Source: an uncultured Trueperaceae bacterium (lineage in GTDB: Bacteria; Deinococcota; Deinococci; Deinococcales; Trueperaceae). Taken from it: a stretch of DNA of 64,000 bases. The translations under genes and the position numbers were made by a program. This document shows positions 50,601 through 57,391 of this stretch, in pieces. The DNA lies in assembly GCA_937907415.1 (NCBI GenBank), contig CALCHY010000048.1, positions 1 to 64,000 on the forward strand. Reading direction: 5' to 3'. Under the pieces are notes generated by a model. The model did no database searches. It was not told the origin of the DNA and was given only the letters and a program-made list of their open reading frames with translations. Position 1 is the first letter of the stretch. Each line of letters opens with the position of its first letter.

Positions 50601-50911
50601 AGCTTCTTGGCGAGGTGAAGTACGCCTTGGGTGGTGCCGTCGTCGTGGGGGTTGCCGTCCTGAACGAAGCAGTTGAGGAGGTTCCCGTGGCTGCTGCCGG
50701 CGCCGGCGAGGATGCGGCCGCCGGGGACGAAGGTCTTGTCGAGGATCATGCGCGTGTAGGCTTTGGCGTCCTCGGGGGTCTTGGCTACGCCGTTCCCGAC
50801 TCGTTCGGCGCCCTGGGGGAAGGTCTCCCCCTCGGCTTGAGCGTACTGGCGGCCCCAGATGCGCTCCTCGAGCTTCGGTTCCGGCTGGCGTGCTTGAGTT
50901 GGGGTGGTCAT
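47666..50911 (-). CDS. nrdJ: B12-dependent ribonucleotide reductase NrdJ with mini-intein
   Basis: 1081 residues as translated; 916 after removing a 165-residue intein (residues 386-550). This is a class II reductase that makes deoxyribonucleotides with adenosylcobalamin. Signatures: GGRILAGAGSSHGNLLNCFV, GNGLNLDRLPAKRP, IATNP then CGEIPLYPAEPCDLGAINL (interrupted by the intein), GLMGLADMLIKLGL, TVAPTGTTSMLAGVSGGVEP, and a C-terminal domain ending in a cysteine-rich tail (CPQCGG, CSNC, ACGHSACG) that carries reducing equivalents. Preceded by GGAGACC and a TGCTAAACT box. Likely the main dNTP supply in this organism; it neighbours repair genes. Confidence 0.95.
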   Translation of the reverse strand: MTTPTQARQPEPKLEERIWGRQYAQAEGETFPQGAERVGNGVAKTPEDAKAYTRMILDKTFVPGGRILAGAGSSHGNLLNCFVQDGNPHDDGTTQGVLHLAKKLALVTKVGGGNGLNLDRLPAKRPYTGKIGAAYVTIGDAHADHQGVQTGTYVDLQVGKQVTRGYRELQYVNTDLAQSISDQDGALMLRVDDSVAGIWDAATEMVGALLEGREVVLDLTALRPEGSEVKGSGGTSSGPASFAVEIYDNFAKWASLGGAEHAGPVATLRYVYAPTLRAIRHAGVRRGAGMATLSATHPDLLDFITAKDLGREQAEGDIGTFNISVLASDEFMRAATKAGTSEAQALDAIAQHAWQTGEPGIIFNDAINLHNPLAEIDGPIMATNPCVTGDTKILTTEGPRAFRELAEAGRDVLVWAVDPRTRDMNVRVMRNPRKTRENTRIVKITFDSGLELRATPDHNLFTLAGEKVQAQDLKPGDSVLAYGGEPSSRYVPVPMGDGAYPQAAVNHKVVSVEPAGAEDVYNGTVDELHTYLIPDQLEDGKYAGGIVSANCGEIPLYPAEPCDLGAINLGAFVRQDDDGKAYYDALGLQETARLAVRFLDDVLDAEVAPLQEIHDAIADKRRIGLGLMGLADMLIKLGLRYDSDEGRAMVQQVVSDLRDAALDESHKLGRERGVPEGVKRAGLERRNIAVFTVAPTGTTSMLAGVSGGVEPMYAATFVRKIGTDYVTVVQPLLDEILTALDAEQFAKTGGSDRFVADGEWNREKLSAALNEHKGSILPLLGDLPGDARLQAFVTAHDIAAKDHVLMQGAIQRSYDWVNDEAWRQGDQAGMTLAGNSLSKTINMANEALVQDVHEAYRLAWEQGCKGITVYRDGSRDFQVLTTGKTEVKPQEKAEAQAEAKSPPAPETQEQTAPVPTAREAYERPARMSGFTDRAKLMKSNGEKQGFFITVNSNGNNDPREVFINSGKGGEEANADSEALGRVVSIALQWGVPPEALIKTLRGINGGMYGTYNGRLVASRGDLVAVALETALERAAANPVPAATTAPIQRAGAACPQCGGPTIRVEGCSNCTDPACGHSACG
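49262..49756 (-). other. Mini-intein inserted in the NPCGEIPL motif of NrdJ
   Basis: 165 residues beginning CVTGDTKILT (block A, Cys1) with LRATPDHNLFTLAG (block B, TxxH), VYNGTVDELHTYLI (block F) and GGIVSAN at the C-end, followed by Cys of the host CGEIPL. The host half-site is NP|C. No homing endonuclease domain is present between blocks B and F. The penultimate residue is Ala instead of the usual His. Confidence 0.92.
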
Positions 50912-50945
50912 GGGATAGGTCTCCGTGTCACGTCTGTGGATTCTC

Positions 50946-50951
50946 AGTTTA
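50946..50951 (-). promoter_or_regulatory. Candidate extended -10 box of nrdJ
   Basis: TGCTAAACT; the predicted start lies about 30 bases before the ATG. Same 15-base surround as at 39781-39795. Confidence 0.55.
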
Positions 50952-50986
50952 GCATTACCTGGCTGATACAGACTAGTTACATAAGT

Positions 50987-51016
50987 GCGCCCGCCCCGAG
51001 GTGCTGGGGCGGGCGC
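50987..51016. terminator. Strong GC hairpin after ddrB
   Basis: Perfect 11-bp stem GCGCCCGCCCC/GGGGCGGGCGC, 8-base loop, between the ddrB stop codon and the nrdJ promoter. The T-rich side (TTTTCTTGTTTC) faces plus, but its position fits the end of ddrB on minus. Confidence 0.7.
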
Positions 51017-51039
51017 TTTTCTTGTTTCTTGGATAGGGC

Positions 51040-51498
51040 TTACTGGGCCTGGGCTTGGCCGTTCTGGGGGATGGCCCAGCGCTCGTCCTTGCGGGCCCGT
51101 TCGCCGCGGAAGGTGATGAGGGTGACGTACTGGATGTCGTCGCCTTCCTTGAGGTGCTCGGGGTCGGTGGGGCGCGCGCCGCGCGAGTACTTGATGGCGC
51201 GCTCCCTGATGCGCTTGTTCGGCTCGAGAACGCGGCGCTTGTAGGAGTTGCCGCGGTAGAAGACGACGGGGACCTCTTCGCCGTCTTCCTTGATGGTGTA
51301 CTTGCGGGCGCCGATGAGGCGCCAGTCGAAGTCCTCCTCGTTGGCGAGGGGGAGGCGGAGGCCGCCGGCGGGGAGTTCGCCTGACGTGCAGCCCTTGGCG
51401 CCGTAGTAGCGCATGGCGTCGTAGAGCTTCTCCTCGGGCACGGTGGTGGTGAACTCGATGCCGAGCGGGTCGGTGAGTTTCAGGGTGACTTGTCTCAT
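51040..51498 (-). CDS. ddrB: Single-strand DNA-binding repair protein DdrB
   Basis: 152 residues from the ATG at 51498 (AAAGGAC upstream); the ATG at 51543 is a weaker alternative. The sequence follows the Deinococcus DdrB fold: MRQVTLKLTDPLGIEFTTTV, YYGAKGCTSGELPAGG, NEEDFDWRLIGARKYTIKED, YRGNSYKRRVLE, AIKYSRGARPTDPEHLKEGD, DIQYVTLITFRGERARKDER and a Gln-rich tail. DdrB binds and anneals single-stranded DNA during genome reassembly after radiation damage and is otherwise restricted to Deinococcota. The C-terminal tail is shorter than in D. radiodurans. No RDRM-like palindrome was seen upstream. Its neighbours are nrdJ and the SLOG fusion. Confidence 0.85.
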   Translation of the reverse strand: MRQVTLKLTDPLGIEFTTTVPEEKLYDAMRYYGAKGCTSGELPAGGLRLPLANEEDFDWRLIGARKYTIKEDGEEVPVVFYRGNSYKRRVLEPNKRIRERAIKYSRGARPTDPEHLKEGDDIQYVTLITFRGERARKDERWAIPQNGQAQAQ

Positions 51499-51612
51499 GT
51501 GGGGTGTCCTTTCACTTGGCTGGCGCTTTCGCGCTTGCTTCACTTGGTTGCCGGTAGGCTTCTCTCCTCTGGCCTCGGGGCTCGCGGCGGGGTCGTGGGG
51601 GCTCGAGAGGAA

Positions 51613-51643
51613 GGAACCCTAGATGCTTTCGCTCTAGGGTTCC
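51613..51643 (-). terminator. Terminator of the SLOG-DUF4326 gene
   Basis: Perfect 11-bp stem GGAACCCTAGA/TCTAGGGTTCC, 9-base loop, followed by TTCCTTCCTCTC on the minus strand, 45 bases past the stop codon. Confidence 0.85.
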
Positions 51644-51687
51644 AGGCTAGGCGGTCGCCTAGTGTCGTTTGCCTTCAGGCCCGGTGA

Positions 51688-52674
51688 CTAGCCGCTGGCC
51701 GGACGCTGGTTGAGGCGTTCGGCGATGACCTGCGCGAGCACGTCTGCGTGGCAGGCGTGGGGGGCGCAGTAGCACTCGAGTTCGACCTGCTTGCCGCTTT
51801 TGGCGGAGAGGGCGATCTGGTTGAGTGCCTTGCGGATGCGCTCGTCCTTCTGGTCGAGCTTCTCCTTTAGGTAGGTGGCGAAGGCCTTGACGGCTTCTTC
51901 GCGGGTGCCTACCTGGTGGGGTGCCGTGGTGCCGTCGCGGTGCGTGAAGGGGTTGCCGAGTGGCGAGCCCCTGCCGACGTACACGCGGATGGCGCCGGGC
52001 GCTGGCAGCGTTCCCTTGCGGACGACGGTGATGGTCCCGTTGCCTGCGCGGGTGGGCTGCTTGCGGGTCGGGTCGTTGGGCCGGTAGGGGGCCTTCTTGG
52101 TGGCCTTCTTCTCGGCTGGCTTCCCGGTCCGCTGGATCTCTTCGTGGGCGTTGAGTCCGCGGGCTTTGCACTCGGCTTCGTACATCTTGAACCACCGCTT
52201 GTAGTAGTTCTTGATGCGGACGCCTTTCGCCTTTGCGTACTTGACGCAGTTGGCGGTGCCGCCTTTGGTGCCGTCGAAGAGCGCAACGACGAGATGGCTG
52301 TTGTCAACCATCCATTCATTGCGGACCTGCATGAGCCGCGGGTGGTAGGACTGGCCGTTGCTGGCGTCCACCACTTCCTCGGCCTTGGCCAGGAGCTCGT
52401 GGTACTTCTCCTGGCTCTGTTTGGGCCAGCGGCTTTCCTGGCCGACGAAGGGGATGGCCGCGATGAACGGGATCCCCAAGCGTACGGCCGCTTCGGCGAG
52501 CGCCTGGTCCCAACCGATCGCCATGCCGCTGATGACCTTCTTGGGCTTGAGGGCCGAGAGGATCATGATCGCGAGCTGGACGAGTAGGTTGTAGGCCCAA
52601 GAGGCGTACCCTCCGAGCTTGTCGAGCCGATGTCCGGTCCCCGACACGATTAGGCCTTCTTCGATGTTGTTCAT
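51688..52674 (-). CDS. SLOG-family domain fused to DUF4326
   Basis: 328 residues. Residues 1-165 look like a SLOG/DprA-type Rossmann domain: VSGTGHRLDKLGGYASW, KVISGMAIGWDQALAEAAV, FIAAIPFVGQESRW, HLVVALFDGTKGGTANCVKYA. These domains bind nucleotides or nucleotide signals. A basic linker follows (175-205). Residues about 225-325 match DUF4326: IRVYVGRGSPLGNPFTH, EEAVKAFATYLKEKL and ELECYCAPHACHADVLAQVI with its CYC...CHA cysteines. The combination suggests a phage- or defence-linked nucleotide sensor or modifying enzyme. No operon partner is obvious. The ATG has a poor ribosome site. Confidence 0.75.
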   Translation of the reverse strand: MNNIEEGLIVSGTGHRLDKLGGYASWAYNLLVQLAIMILSALKPKKVISGMAIGWDQALAEAAVRLGIPFIAAIPFVGQESRWPKQSQEKYHELLAKAEEVVDASNGQSYHPRLMQVRNEWMVDNSHLVVALFDGTKGGTANCVKYAKAKGVRIKNYYKRWFKMYEAECKARGLNAHEEIQRTGKPAEKKATKKAPYRPNDPTRKQPTRAGNGTITVVRKGTLPAPGAIRVYVGRGSPLGNPFTHRDGTTAPHQVGTREEAVKAFATYLKEKLDQKDERIRKALNQIALSAKSGKQVELECYCAPHACHADVLAQVIAERLNQRPASG

Positions 52675-52695
52675 CAGATTGTCGCTCCGTGGAAA

Positions 52696-52715
52696 CCCCG
52701 TCGTTCACGGCGGGG
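52696..52715. mobile_element. IS200/IS605-like right-end hairpin of the IscB element
   Basis: CCCCGTCGT, loop TC, ACGGCGGGG (one T-G pair) overlaps the IscB stop codon, followed outward by GTTTCCACGG. Such a hairpin and phrase mark the 3' end of IscB-carrying IS elements. Confidence 0.65.
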
Positions 52716-52950
52716 GAGGAACTGAGTGCAGCCCGGCAGGGCTGCGCTCCTGGCTTGGGGTTGCGGTGGTGGTATAGCCGTACCCGTCAGCCCGTTGGAC
52801 GAGCTGGCAGTGCCGGTGGTGGATGCCCTGGACGGTCCCGCTGGGTGACTGAATGTTGAAGCTGCCTGTCGCACGCTCGGCCACGCGTCCTTCGTGCACA
52901 CCAGCCTTCTTGCCGGACGGGACAATGGCGCGGACGTGATTACCGGTTCC
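52705..52950 (-). pseudogene. IscB nuclease C-terminal remnant
   Basis: Minus-strand frame ending at a TGA at 52705 encodes GNHVRAIVPSGKKAGVHEGR, VAERATGSFNIQSPSGTVQG, IHHRHCQLVQRADGYGYT and a Pro-ended tail. This is the characteristic end of IscB (RRXRR/HNH) proteins, the transposon-encoded ancestors of Cas9. Everything upstream (bridge helix, HNH, RuvC, omega RNA) is missing: homology starts near 52950 inside the 3' end of the small membrane protein gene. A dead 3' fragment of an IS605-type element. Confidence 0.85.
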
Positions 52951-53185
52951 GAGCGGCCGCCGTTTCGGCCGCTATGGTGGCCATCCAACTCAGCACTGCT
53001 TTGACCAGCAGGCCTTGCAGGATTTGGCCGATAGCGCCACTAATCTGCCACGGCGCGAGCGGGTTGGGCTCTGAGATTGCGGTAACGATGAGGGTTGCAG
53101 ATGCGATCAGGCTGAAGGCCACATAGGCGGTTCCTATCGCCTTCAGGCCAGGCTTGTCTTCGTTACTTGGTGCCCCCAGAGTCAT
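52940..53185 (-). CDS. Small membrane protein
   Basis: About 81 residues from an ATG at 53185 (a TTG at 53209 would add eight). Two hydrophobic helices are visible: AIGTAYVAFSLIASATLIVTA and ILQGLLVKAVLSWMATIAA. The C-terminal tail ends at the IscB remnant boundary, so its last residues may have been created by the insertion. No ribosome site stands out. Function unknown. Confidence 0.45.
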   Translation of the reverse strand: MTLGAPSNEDKPGLKAIGTAYVAFSLIASATLIVTAISEPNPLAPWQISGAIGQILQGLLVKAVLSWMATIAAETAAARNR

Positions 53186-53375
53186 ATCGTGGCGTATGCG
53201 CGAGGGCAAGATTACCGCCCCGGGCGCGCGGCTGGATCGGTCATGCGGCTAGCGGGCCTCGCGGATTGCCGCGCGGTCTCAAGCACTGTCGTGACCGTCT
53301 CAATAGCTGCGTCTCAATGTGCAGCTAGCAGTCTCGGGTATTGGCGGCAGCCTGGCCGCGGCCGCTTGAGTGTAG

Positions 53376-53867
53376 CTAGAGGGTGTTCACGTCCACGAGC
53401 TTTACGTCGGTGCTTCTGGCTAGGGCTTTGGCTTGCTTGGTGAAGCCGCTGCGGGAGACGACCCAGGCCTCGTCGGCGCGGTGGTGCGCCTTGCCAGCGT
53501 TGACCTCTTGAACTGCCCTTACCCCTACGGGTTTGGCGTAGTTCTTGGCCTGGATGGCGATCGTTCGTCCGGCGCGCGCAGCGATCAAATCAACGCCGTA
53601 GTCGCTGCTCGCGCCGGTGTTGCGGACGAAGTATCCGGCTCTTGAGAGGCGTTGCTGCACGTGCCGCTCGAAAGCAGGGCCGTCACCGGGCGCGTAATCG
53701 TCATAGGCTGAGGCGCCCCCGGTCGGGTCCATTACATGAGCAAGTACCGCTAAGATGAAGAGTACCAGTACGCCCCCGACCACTAGGTAGATGATCCACT
53801 CGTTGCCCATACTGATGGCGACTAAGGCTCCCCCGATCAGCAGTAATATGCCGCAACCGCTCCCCAC
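53376..53867 (-). CDS. Membrane-anchored Mrr-like restriction endonuclease
   Basis: 163 residues: two N-terminal membrane helices (about 5-42), short acidic linker, then an Mrr_cat-type PD-(D/E)XK domain: GPAFERHVQQRLSRAGYFVRNTG, SSDYGVDLIAARAGRTIAIQAKNY (Asp and Gln-x-Lys active-site residues), GVRAVQEVNAGKAHHRADEAWVVS. The Mrr family cleaves methylated or foreign DNA; the membrane tether resembles other small membrane-bound members thought to act on incoming DNA. It stands among replication and phage-like genes. Confident about the domain; target unknown. Confidence 0.8.
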   Translation of the reverse strand: MGSGCGILLLIGGALVAISMGNEWIIYLVVGGVLVLFILAVLAHVMDPTGGASAYDDYAPGDGPAFERHVQQRLSRAGYFVRNTGASSDYGVDLIAARAGRTIAIQAKNYAKPVGVRAVQEVNAGKAHHRADEAWVVSRSGFTKQAKALARSTDVKLVDVNTL

Positions 53868-53931
53868 TGTCCACCTCTCTTGTCTCTGTCGTGGCTCTCA
53901 TTATCCATGCCGGTGCTGGCGCGAGCGCCCC

Positions 53932-54690
53932 TTAGTCGGGGCGCTCTAGTACGGGGATGCCGTGGGTGGTCTGGGCGATGCGCGAGAGGGTGGCCTTGTG
54001 GCTGCCGTCGCTGGTGGCGATGACGCTGATGTTGGTGATGGGTACGCGGGCGATGATGCCGGGGCGGTACTGGGGGTCTGGCGCGCCGTAAGGTAGGGGT
54101 TCGACGATGTAGCCGGTGGCGTCGCCGACCTTGCGTTCGGGTAGGAGCGTGTCGTTCTCGGTGATGCGCGTGCCGGTGGCTTCGGCGAGGGCGTACCAGA
54201 AGCGGGTGCAGCCGACGTTGGGGTCGTGCAGGTGCGCGTCGTCGCCGGAGCGCGCGAAGTGCGCGCAGCGGGCGCGCAGCTTGTGGTCGGGGAGGTATGG
54301 GGCGATCTCGGCGGCGTTGGTGACGATGGCCTTGGCGTGGATGAAGATGAGCTGGGAGTCCTTGGTGAGTTTGTGGAACTCGTTGGTGCGGCTGACTTTG
54401 CGGCTGAAGCCGTGCAGGCGGCCTTCTTCGAGGAAGTCGCTGGGCATGGGGTAGTGTTCGGCGCCAACCCAGTCGATGACGTGGAAGGTGCCCTTGCCGT
54501 CCGCGACGATGTCGACGCCGATCTTCTGGTCGGTGTCGTACGGCTGGGGTGGGTCGACGAGGAACTGCTCGAGGGGTAGACCGCCGGCGCCGACGCCGCT
54601 CTCGAGGTAGACGGCGCCTTGGGTGCGGGCGGCGCCGCAGCCGCGGGCGATGCCGGTGCGGGCGATGGGGGCGGTGATGGTGCTAGGCAT
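53932..54690 (-). CDS. Conserved-looking protein of unknown function
   Basis: 252 residues without signal peptide or membrane helix. The start has a Cys/Gly pattern (RGCGAARTQGAVYLE), followed by PLEQFLVDPPQPY, KIGVDIVADGKGTFHVIDWVG, LRARCAHFARSGDD, HDPNVGCTRFWYALAEATG and VGDATGYIVEPLPYGAPDP. The mix of conserved-style aromatic and acidic segments suggests a globular cytoplasmic protein. Overlaps the start of the ParB-like gene's 3' end by eight bases, so translational coupling and a joint plasmid/phage role are likely. No family assigned. Confidence 0.7.
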   Translation of the reverse strand: MPSTITAPIARTGIARGCGAARTQGAVYLESGVGAGGLPLEQFLVDPPQPYDTDQKIGVDIVADGKGTFHVIDWVGAEHYPMPSDFLEEGRLHGFSRKVSRTNEFHKLTKDSQLIFIHAKAIVTNAAEIAPYLPDHKLRARCAHFARSGDDAHLHDPNVGCTRFWYALAEATGTRITENDTLLPERKVGDATGYIVEPLPYGAPDPQYRPGIIARVPITNISVIATSDGSHKATLSRIAQTTHGIPVLERPD

Positions 54691-55474
54691 TGGCTTGCTC
54701 CTGGGCGATGGCGTCGACGGCGTTGTAGAGGTCGTCGAGGGTGAGGCCTTCGGTGAGGGCGTTGCGGACGGCCATCTGGAAGACGTGCTTGGGGGTGGGC
54801 GGCGGCGGTGGCTCGAAGATGGCCTGGACGCTCTCGAGGAGCGCCTGCTTGTCCGCGAGGCGGATGCTGGTGATGTCGTCGCGGGTGAGGTTGTTCTTCT
54901 GCTTGAGGGTCTTGATCGCTACCTGCTGCTGCTTGGGGGTGAGGTTGGCGGCGGCGGCGGCGACGCTGGGGCTGATGCGCTTCTGGTCGACGGCGGCGCG
55001 CAACTCGGTGGGGAGGCTGATGAGCTTGATGCGGGACTTGATGGTGCCGAGCGGGAGGCCGAGCTCCTTGGAGATCATCTCGGGCGTGAAGCCCCCGCGG
55101 TTCATGAGGGTCTCTATGTGGGCTGCCTCATCGAGTGGGGCGTAGGCTCGCGCGAGGTTGGCGCCGGCGGCGAGGGCGTCGTAGGTGATGCCTCCGCCGT
55201 TGGGGAGGACGATGGCGGGGATCTGGGTTAGGCCGTTCTTGCGGGCGGCGTCGAGGCGCCTGCGGCCGTCGATGACGCGGTAGCGGTGGTTGCTTCCGGC
55301 CTTCAGTTCTTCGACTTGGATGGCGGTGACCATGCCGAGGGCCTGCACGCTCTTCATGACGGCGTTGCGGCCGGTGGTGGTCCACGGTTCGATTTCCGTG
55401 ATGTTGATGGTTTCGAGGCGCGCCTGTGGCTGCTCGAAGAGGGCGGTCTGCTTCTCGTTCGGTGCGGACTGCAT
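54683..55474 (-). CDS. ParB-like partition/regulatory protein
   Basis: 263 residues. ParB N-domain features: IEPWTTTGRNAVMKSVQALGMV, RYRVIDGRRRLDAARKNGLTQIPAIVL, then the HTH region FTPEMISKELGLPLGTIKSRIKL, then DQKRISPSVAAAAANLTPKQQ. It shares the CTP-binding/HTH layout of ParB/Spo0J/RepB proteins. No ParA gene is seen in the window, so it could be a plasmid or phage partition protein or a nucleoid-occlusion-like regulator. Overlaps the downstream gene. Confidence 0.85.
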   Translation of the reverse strand: MQSAPNEKQTALFEQPQARLETINITEIEPWTTTGRNAVMKSVQALGMVTAIQVEELKAGSNHRYRVIDGRRRLDAARKNGLTQIPAIVLPNGGGITYDALAAGANLARAYAPLDEAAHIETLMNRGGFTPEMISKELGLPLGTIKSRIKLISLPTELRAAVDQKRISPSVAAAAANLTPKQQQVAIKTLKQKNNLTRDDITSIRLADKQALLESVQAIFEPPPPPTPKHVFQMAVRNALTEGLTLDDLYNAVDAIAQEQANA

Positions 55475-55591
55475 GTTGTTCTCTCCTTCTGGGGTCTGTT
55501 GCCCCTATCCTTTGCTTCGCTCTTGCCTTGGCTTCTGTCTTGCCTGCTCGGGCTCTGCCGTTGGGCTTCTTTCGGCTTGTGGCACGCGAAA

Positions 55592-55621
55592 ACCCCCGGC
55601 TCCAGCGTTGGAACCGGGGGT
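55592..55621 (-). terminator. Terminator after the H1-like gene
   Basis: Stem ACCCCCGG with TCCA/TGGA (one mismatch), loop GCGT, then TTTTCG on the minus strand, about 44 bases past the stop codon at 55665. Confidence 0.8.
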
Positions 55622-55664
55622 CATCTGGTTGTGGGTTGTTAGGGGCTGGTGCCCCTTATCTTGC

Positions 55665-56543
55665 TTAGGCTGCGGCTGCCGCCCTGGCGGCTTCTTTCTT
55701 AGCCTTCTCCTTAGCTTGATCCTTGCGTTCCTGCTCGCGCTCTTCGGGTGTCATGGTGGCGCGGCCGCGGCGCGCGCTGGCGGGCTTGCGGTCGGCGAGC
55801 CAACGGTAGACGGTGGCCACGCCGACGCCGTGCTTTTTCGCGAGCTCGAGTTGCGAGAACTCGCCGGTCTCGAAGTCCTCGTAGAGGGCCTTACGTTTCG
55901 CGTCATAGTCCTTCTGGACGCTGATGCCGAACTTGCGGTTGGCGTATGAGGCGATGGTGGTGGCGCTGGGGTAGTTGTGCGCGCGAGCCAGTTCGGCGTA
56001 ACTGCCGTACCGGGCGAGTTCGCGCCTGAGCCACTCTTGGTTCCAGTACAGGGGGAGGTTGCGTTCGGTGAGTTGGTCGATCGTCAGGTCCTCGGGGCGC
56101 TTGATGCGGTTGAAGCGTCCGCGGAGGCCCTTGCTGCGCTCTTGGGCCTTCTCGAGGCTGCCTTCCACCATGCGTATGTCAGCGACACTGATGGCCAGTT
56201 CGTAACCGTCGATGTCGAACCTGAGGAACATAGTTTCGTCCTCGAGCGCGCGCGCTGCGACCACTTCGGGCTTGGCGGCGTTCACGAGTACGTCCGCGAT
56301 CTCGCGCAGGTAGGCTTCCTTCGCGCTCTTCGGGGGGCTGTCGTACTTGATCTTCTGCTTGCGCTTTCTCTTCGCGGCGGGCTCTTTGGTGGCCTTGGTG
56401 GCGGCTTTGCTGGTGGCCTTAGCGGCGGTCTTGCTGGTGGCCTTAGTGGTCGTGCTTGCCGCCTTCATGGTGGCCGTGCGCGCGGTTTTCGGTTTGGCGG
56501 CGCTGGCCTTGGGCGGGTTGGACTTGCCAGTCCCTTTCTTCAC
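55665..56543 (-). CDS. Protein with histone-H1-like tail and helix-turn-helix motifs
   Basis: 292 residues. Residues 1-70 are Lys/Ala/Thr-rich with SKTAAKATSKAATKATKE, like bacterial histone-H1-like tails that bind DNA non-specifically. The middle (about 75-150) is alpha/beta (LRFDIDGYELAISVADIRMVE). At 175-215 RYGSYAELARAHNYPSATTI looks like a first HTH; at about 240-260 QLELAKKHGVGVATVYRWL is a clear HTH of the MerR/resolvase type. The C-terminus is again Lys/Ala-rich. A DNA-binding protein in the nucleoid or on a mobile element is likely. GGAAAGG lies upstream. No exact family. Confidence 0.75.
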   Translation of the reverse strand: MKKGTGKSNPPKASAAKPKTARTATMKAASTTTKATSKTAAKATSKAATKATKEPAAKRKRKQKIKYDSPPKSAKEAYLREIADVLVNAAKPEVVAARALEDETMFLRFDIDGYELAISVADIRMVEGSLEKAQERSKGLRGRFNRIKRPEDLTIDQLTERNLPLYWNQEWLRRELARYGSYAELARAHNYPSATTIASYANRKFGISVQKDYDAKRKALYEDFETGEFSQLELAKKHGVGVATVYRWLADRKPASARRGRATMTPEEREQERKDQAKEKAKKEAARAAAAA

Positions 56544-56722
56544 GTTTGCTTCCTTTCCTGGTCACTTCACGCCTTTCAGCGTGAACGGGTTGGGGCGAGG
56601 CGCGGTGTTCGCGCTCCGGCGCTCCCCGGATGTCTCCAGGATAAACATAAGAAGCTGAGAAGTCTATATCTGTGCCTAAAGCGCCTCTCGCGTGAGGTTT
56701 TGACACACCGGGTTTCCCTATC

Positions 56723-57391
56723 TCATCGGGTTCTTGCTTGGGCGAGGTTGTGTTCTTCTCTGTTTGTGACGTCTCCGTAGTAGGGCGCGTACCACCGTTC
56801 GTGAGAAGATTGCACCGTGGCCTCCCCCACCATCCGGTACTCCTCGGCGCTGATCAGGAAGACGGTCACTCGCTCGTTCCCTATTCGCATGTTTTGGATG
56901 TCTGTCACTTCGGCGAGGTAGCTGAGGGGCGTGGTGGTGTCCGGCTCGTTGGCGGTGGGGCTGGCGTAGGTGCGTTCGAGGGTGTCTCCCCCCCACCGCA
57001 GGCCGACCTCTAGGCGTCCAGCTGCGGGCAACTCGAGCACGGGCGGGTCGTAGGTGGTGATTCGCTCTTGGTCGTCGGTGCGGATCAGCAGGAGGCCTTG
57101 GGGAGAGTCGATTCGGTAGGTGCTGCGGGTGATGCCGGGCCCCTCATACCGTTGGTGTTGGGTGGCGCGCCCGGAGAGCAGTCGCGGCGCGAGGGTGGTG
57201 AGTTGGTACTCGTTGCCTTGCGCGTCGAGGTAAGTGAGGCTGGTGCCGGGCTCGAACGGGTGGTAGTGCTCGGCGGCCGTGAGGGGCGGCTGGATGGCGG
57301 GACGGATGGTGGTGGTGCTGGTGGTCGGCGCGCAGGCGGCGAGCAGCGCAGCGAGCGCTGCCGTGAGGAGGATTGCGGGGCGGCGGGTCAT
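56723..57391 (-). CDS. Lipoprotein, paralog family member 3
   Basis: 222 residues with lipobox LLAAC at about residue 20. Divergent copy of the lipoproteins at 39102 and 39817: HPFEPGTSLTYLDAQ near the start, ITTYDPPVLELPAAG in the middle, LRWGGDTLERTY, and a C-terminal RWYAPYYGDVTNREEH. The ATG overlaps the preceding stop codon by four bases, so it is co-translated with the primase-module gene. Secreted and lipid-anchored by prediction; function unknown. Confidence 0.72.
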   Translation of the reverse strand: MTRRPAILLTAALAALLAACAPTTSTTTIRPAIQPPLTAAEHYHPFEPGTSLTYLDAQGNEYQLTTLAPRLLSGRATQHQRYEGPGITRSTYRIDSPQGLLLIRTDDQERITTYDPPVLELPAAGRLEVGLRWGGDTLERTYASPTANEPDTTTPLSYLAEVTDIQNMRIGNERVTVFLISAEEYRMVGEATVQSSHERWYAPYYGDVTNREEHNLAQARTR

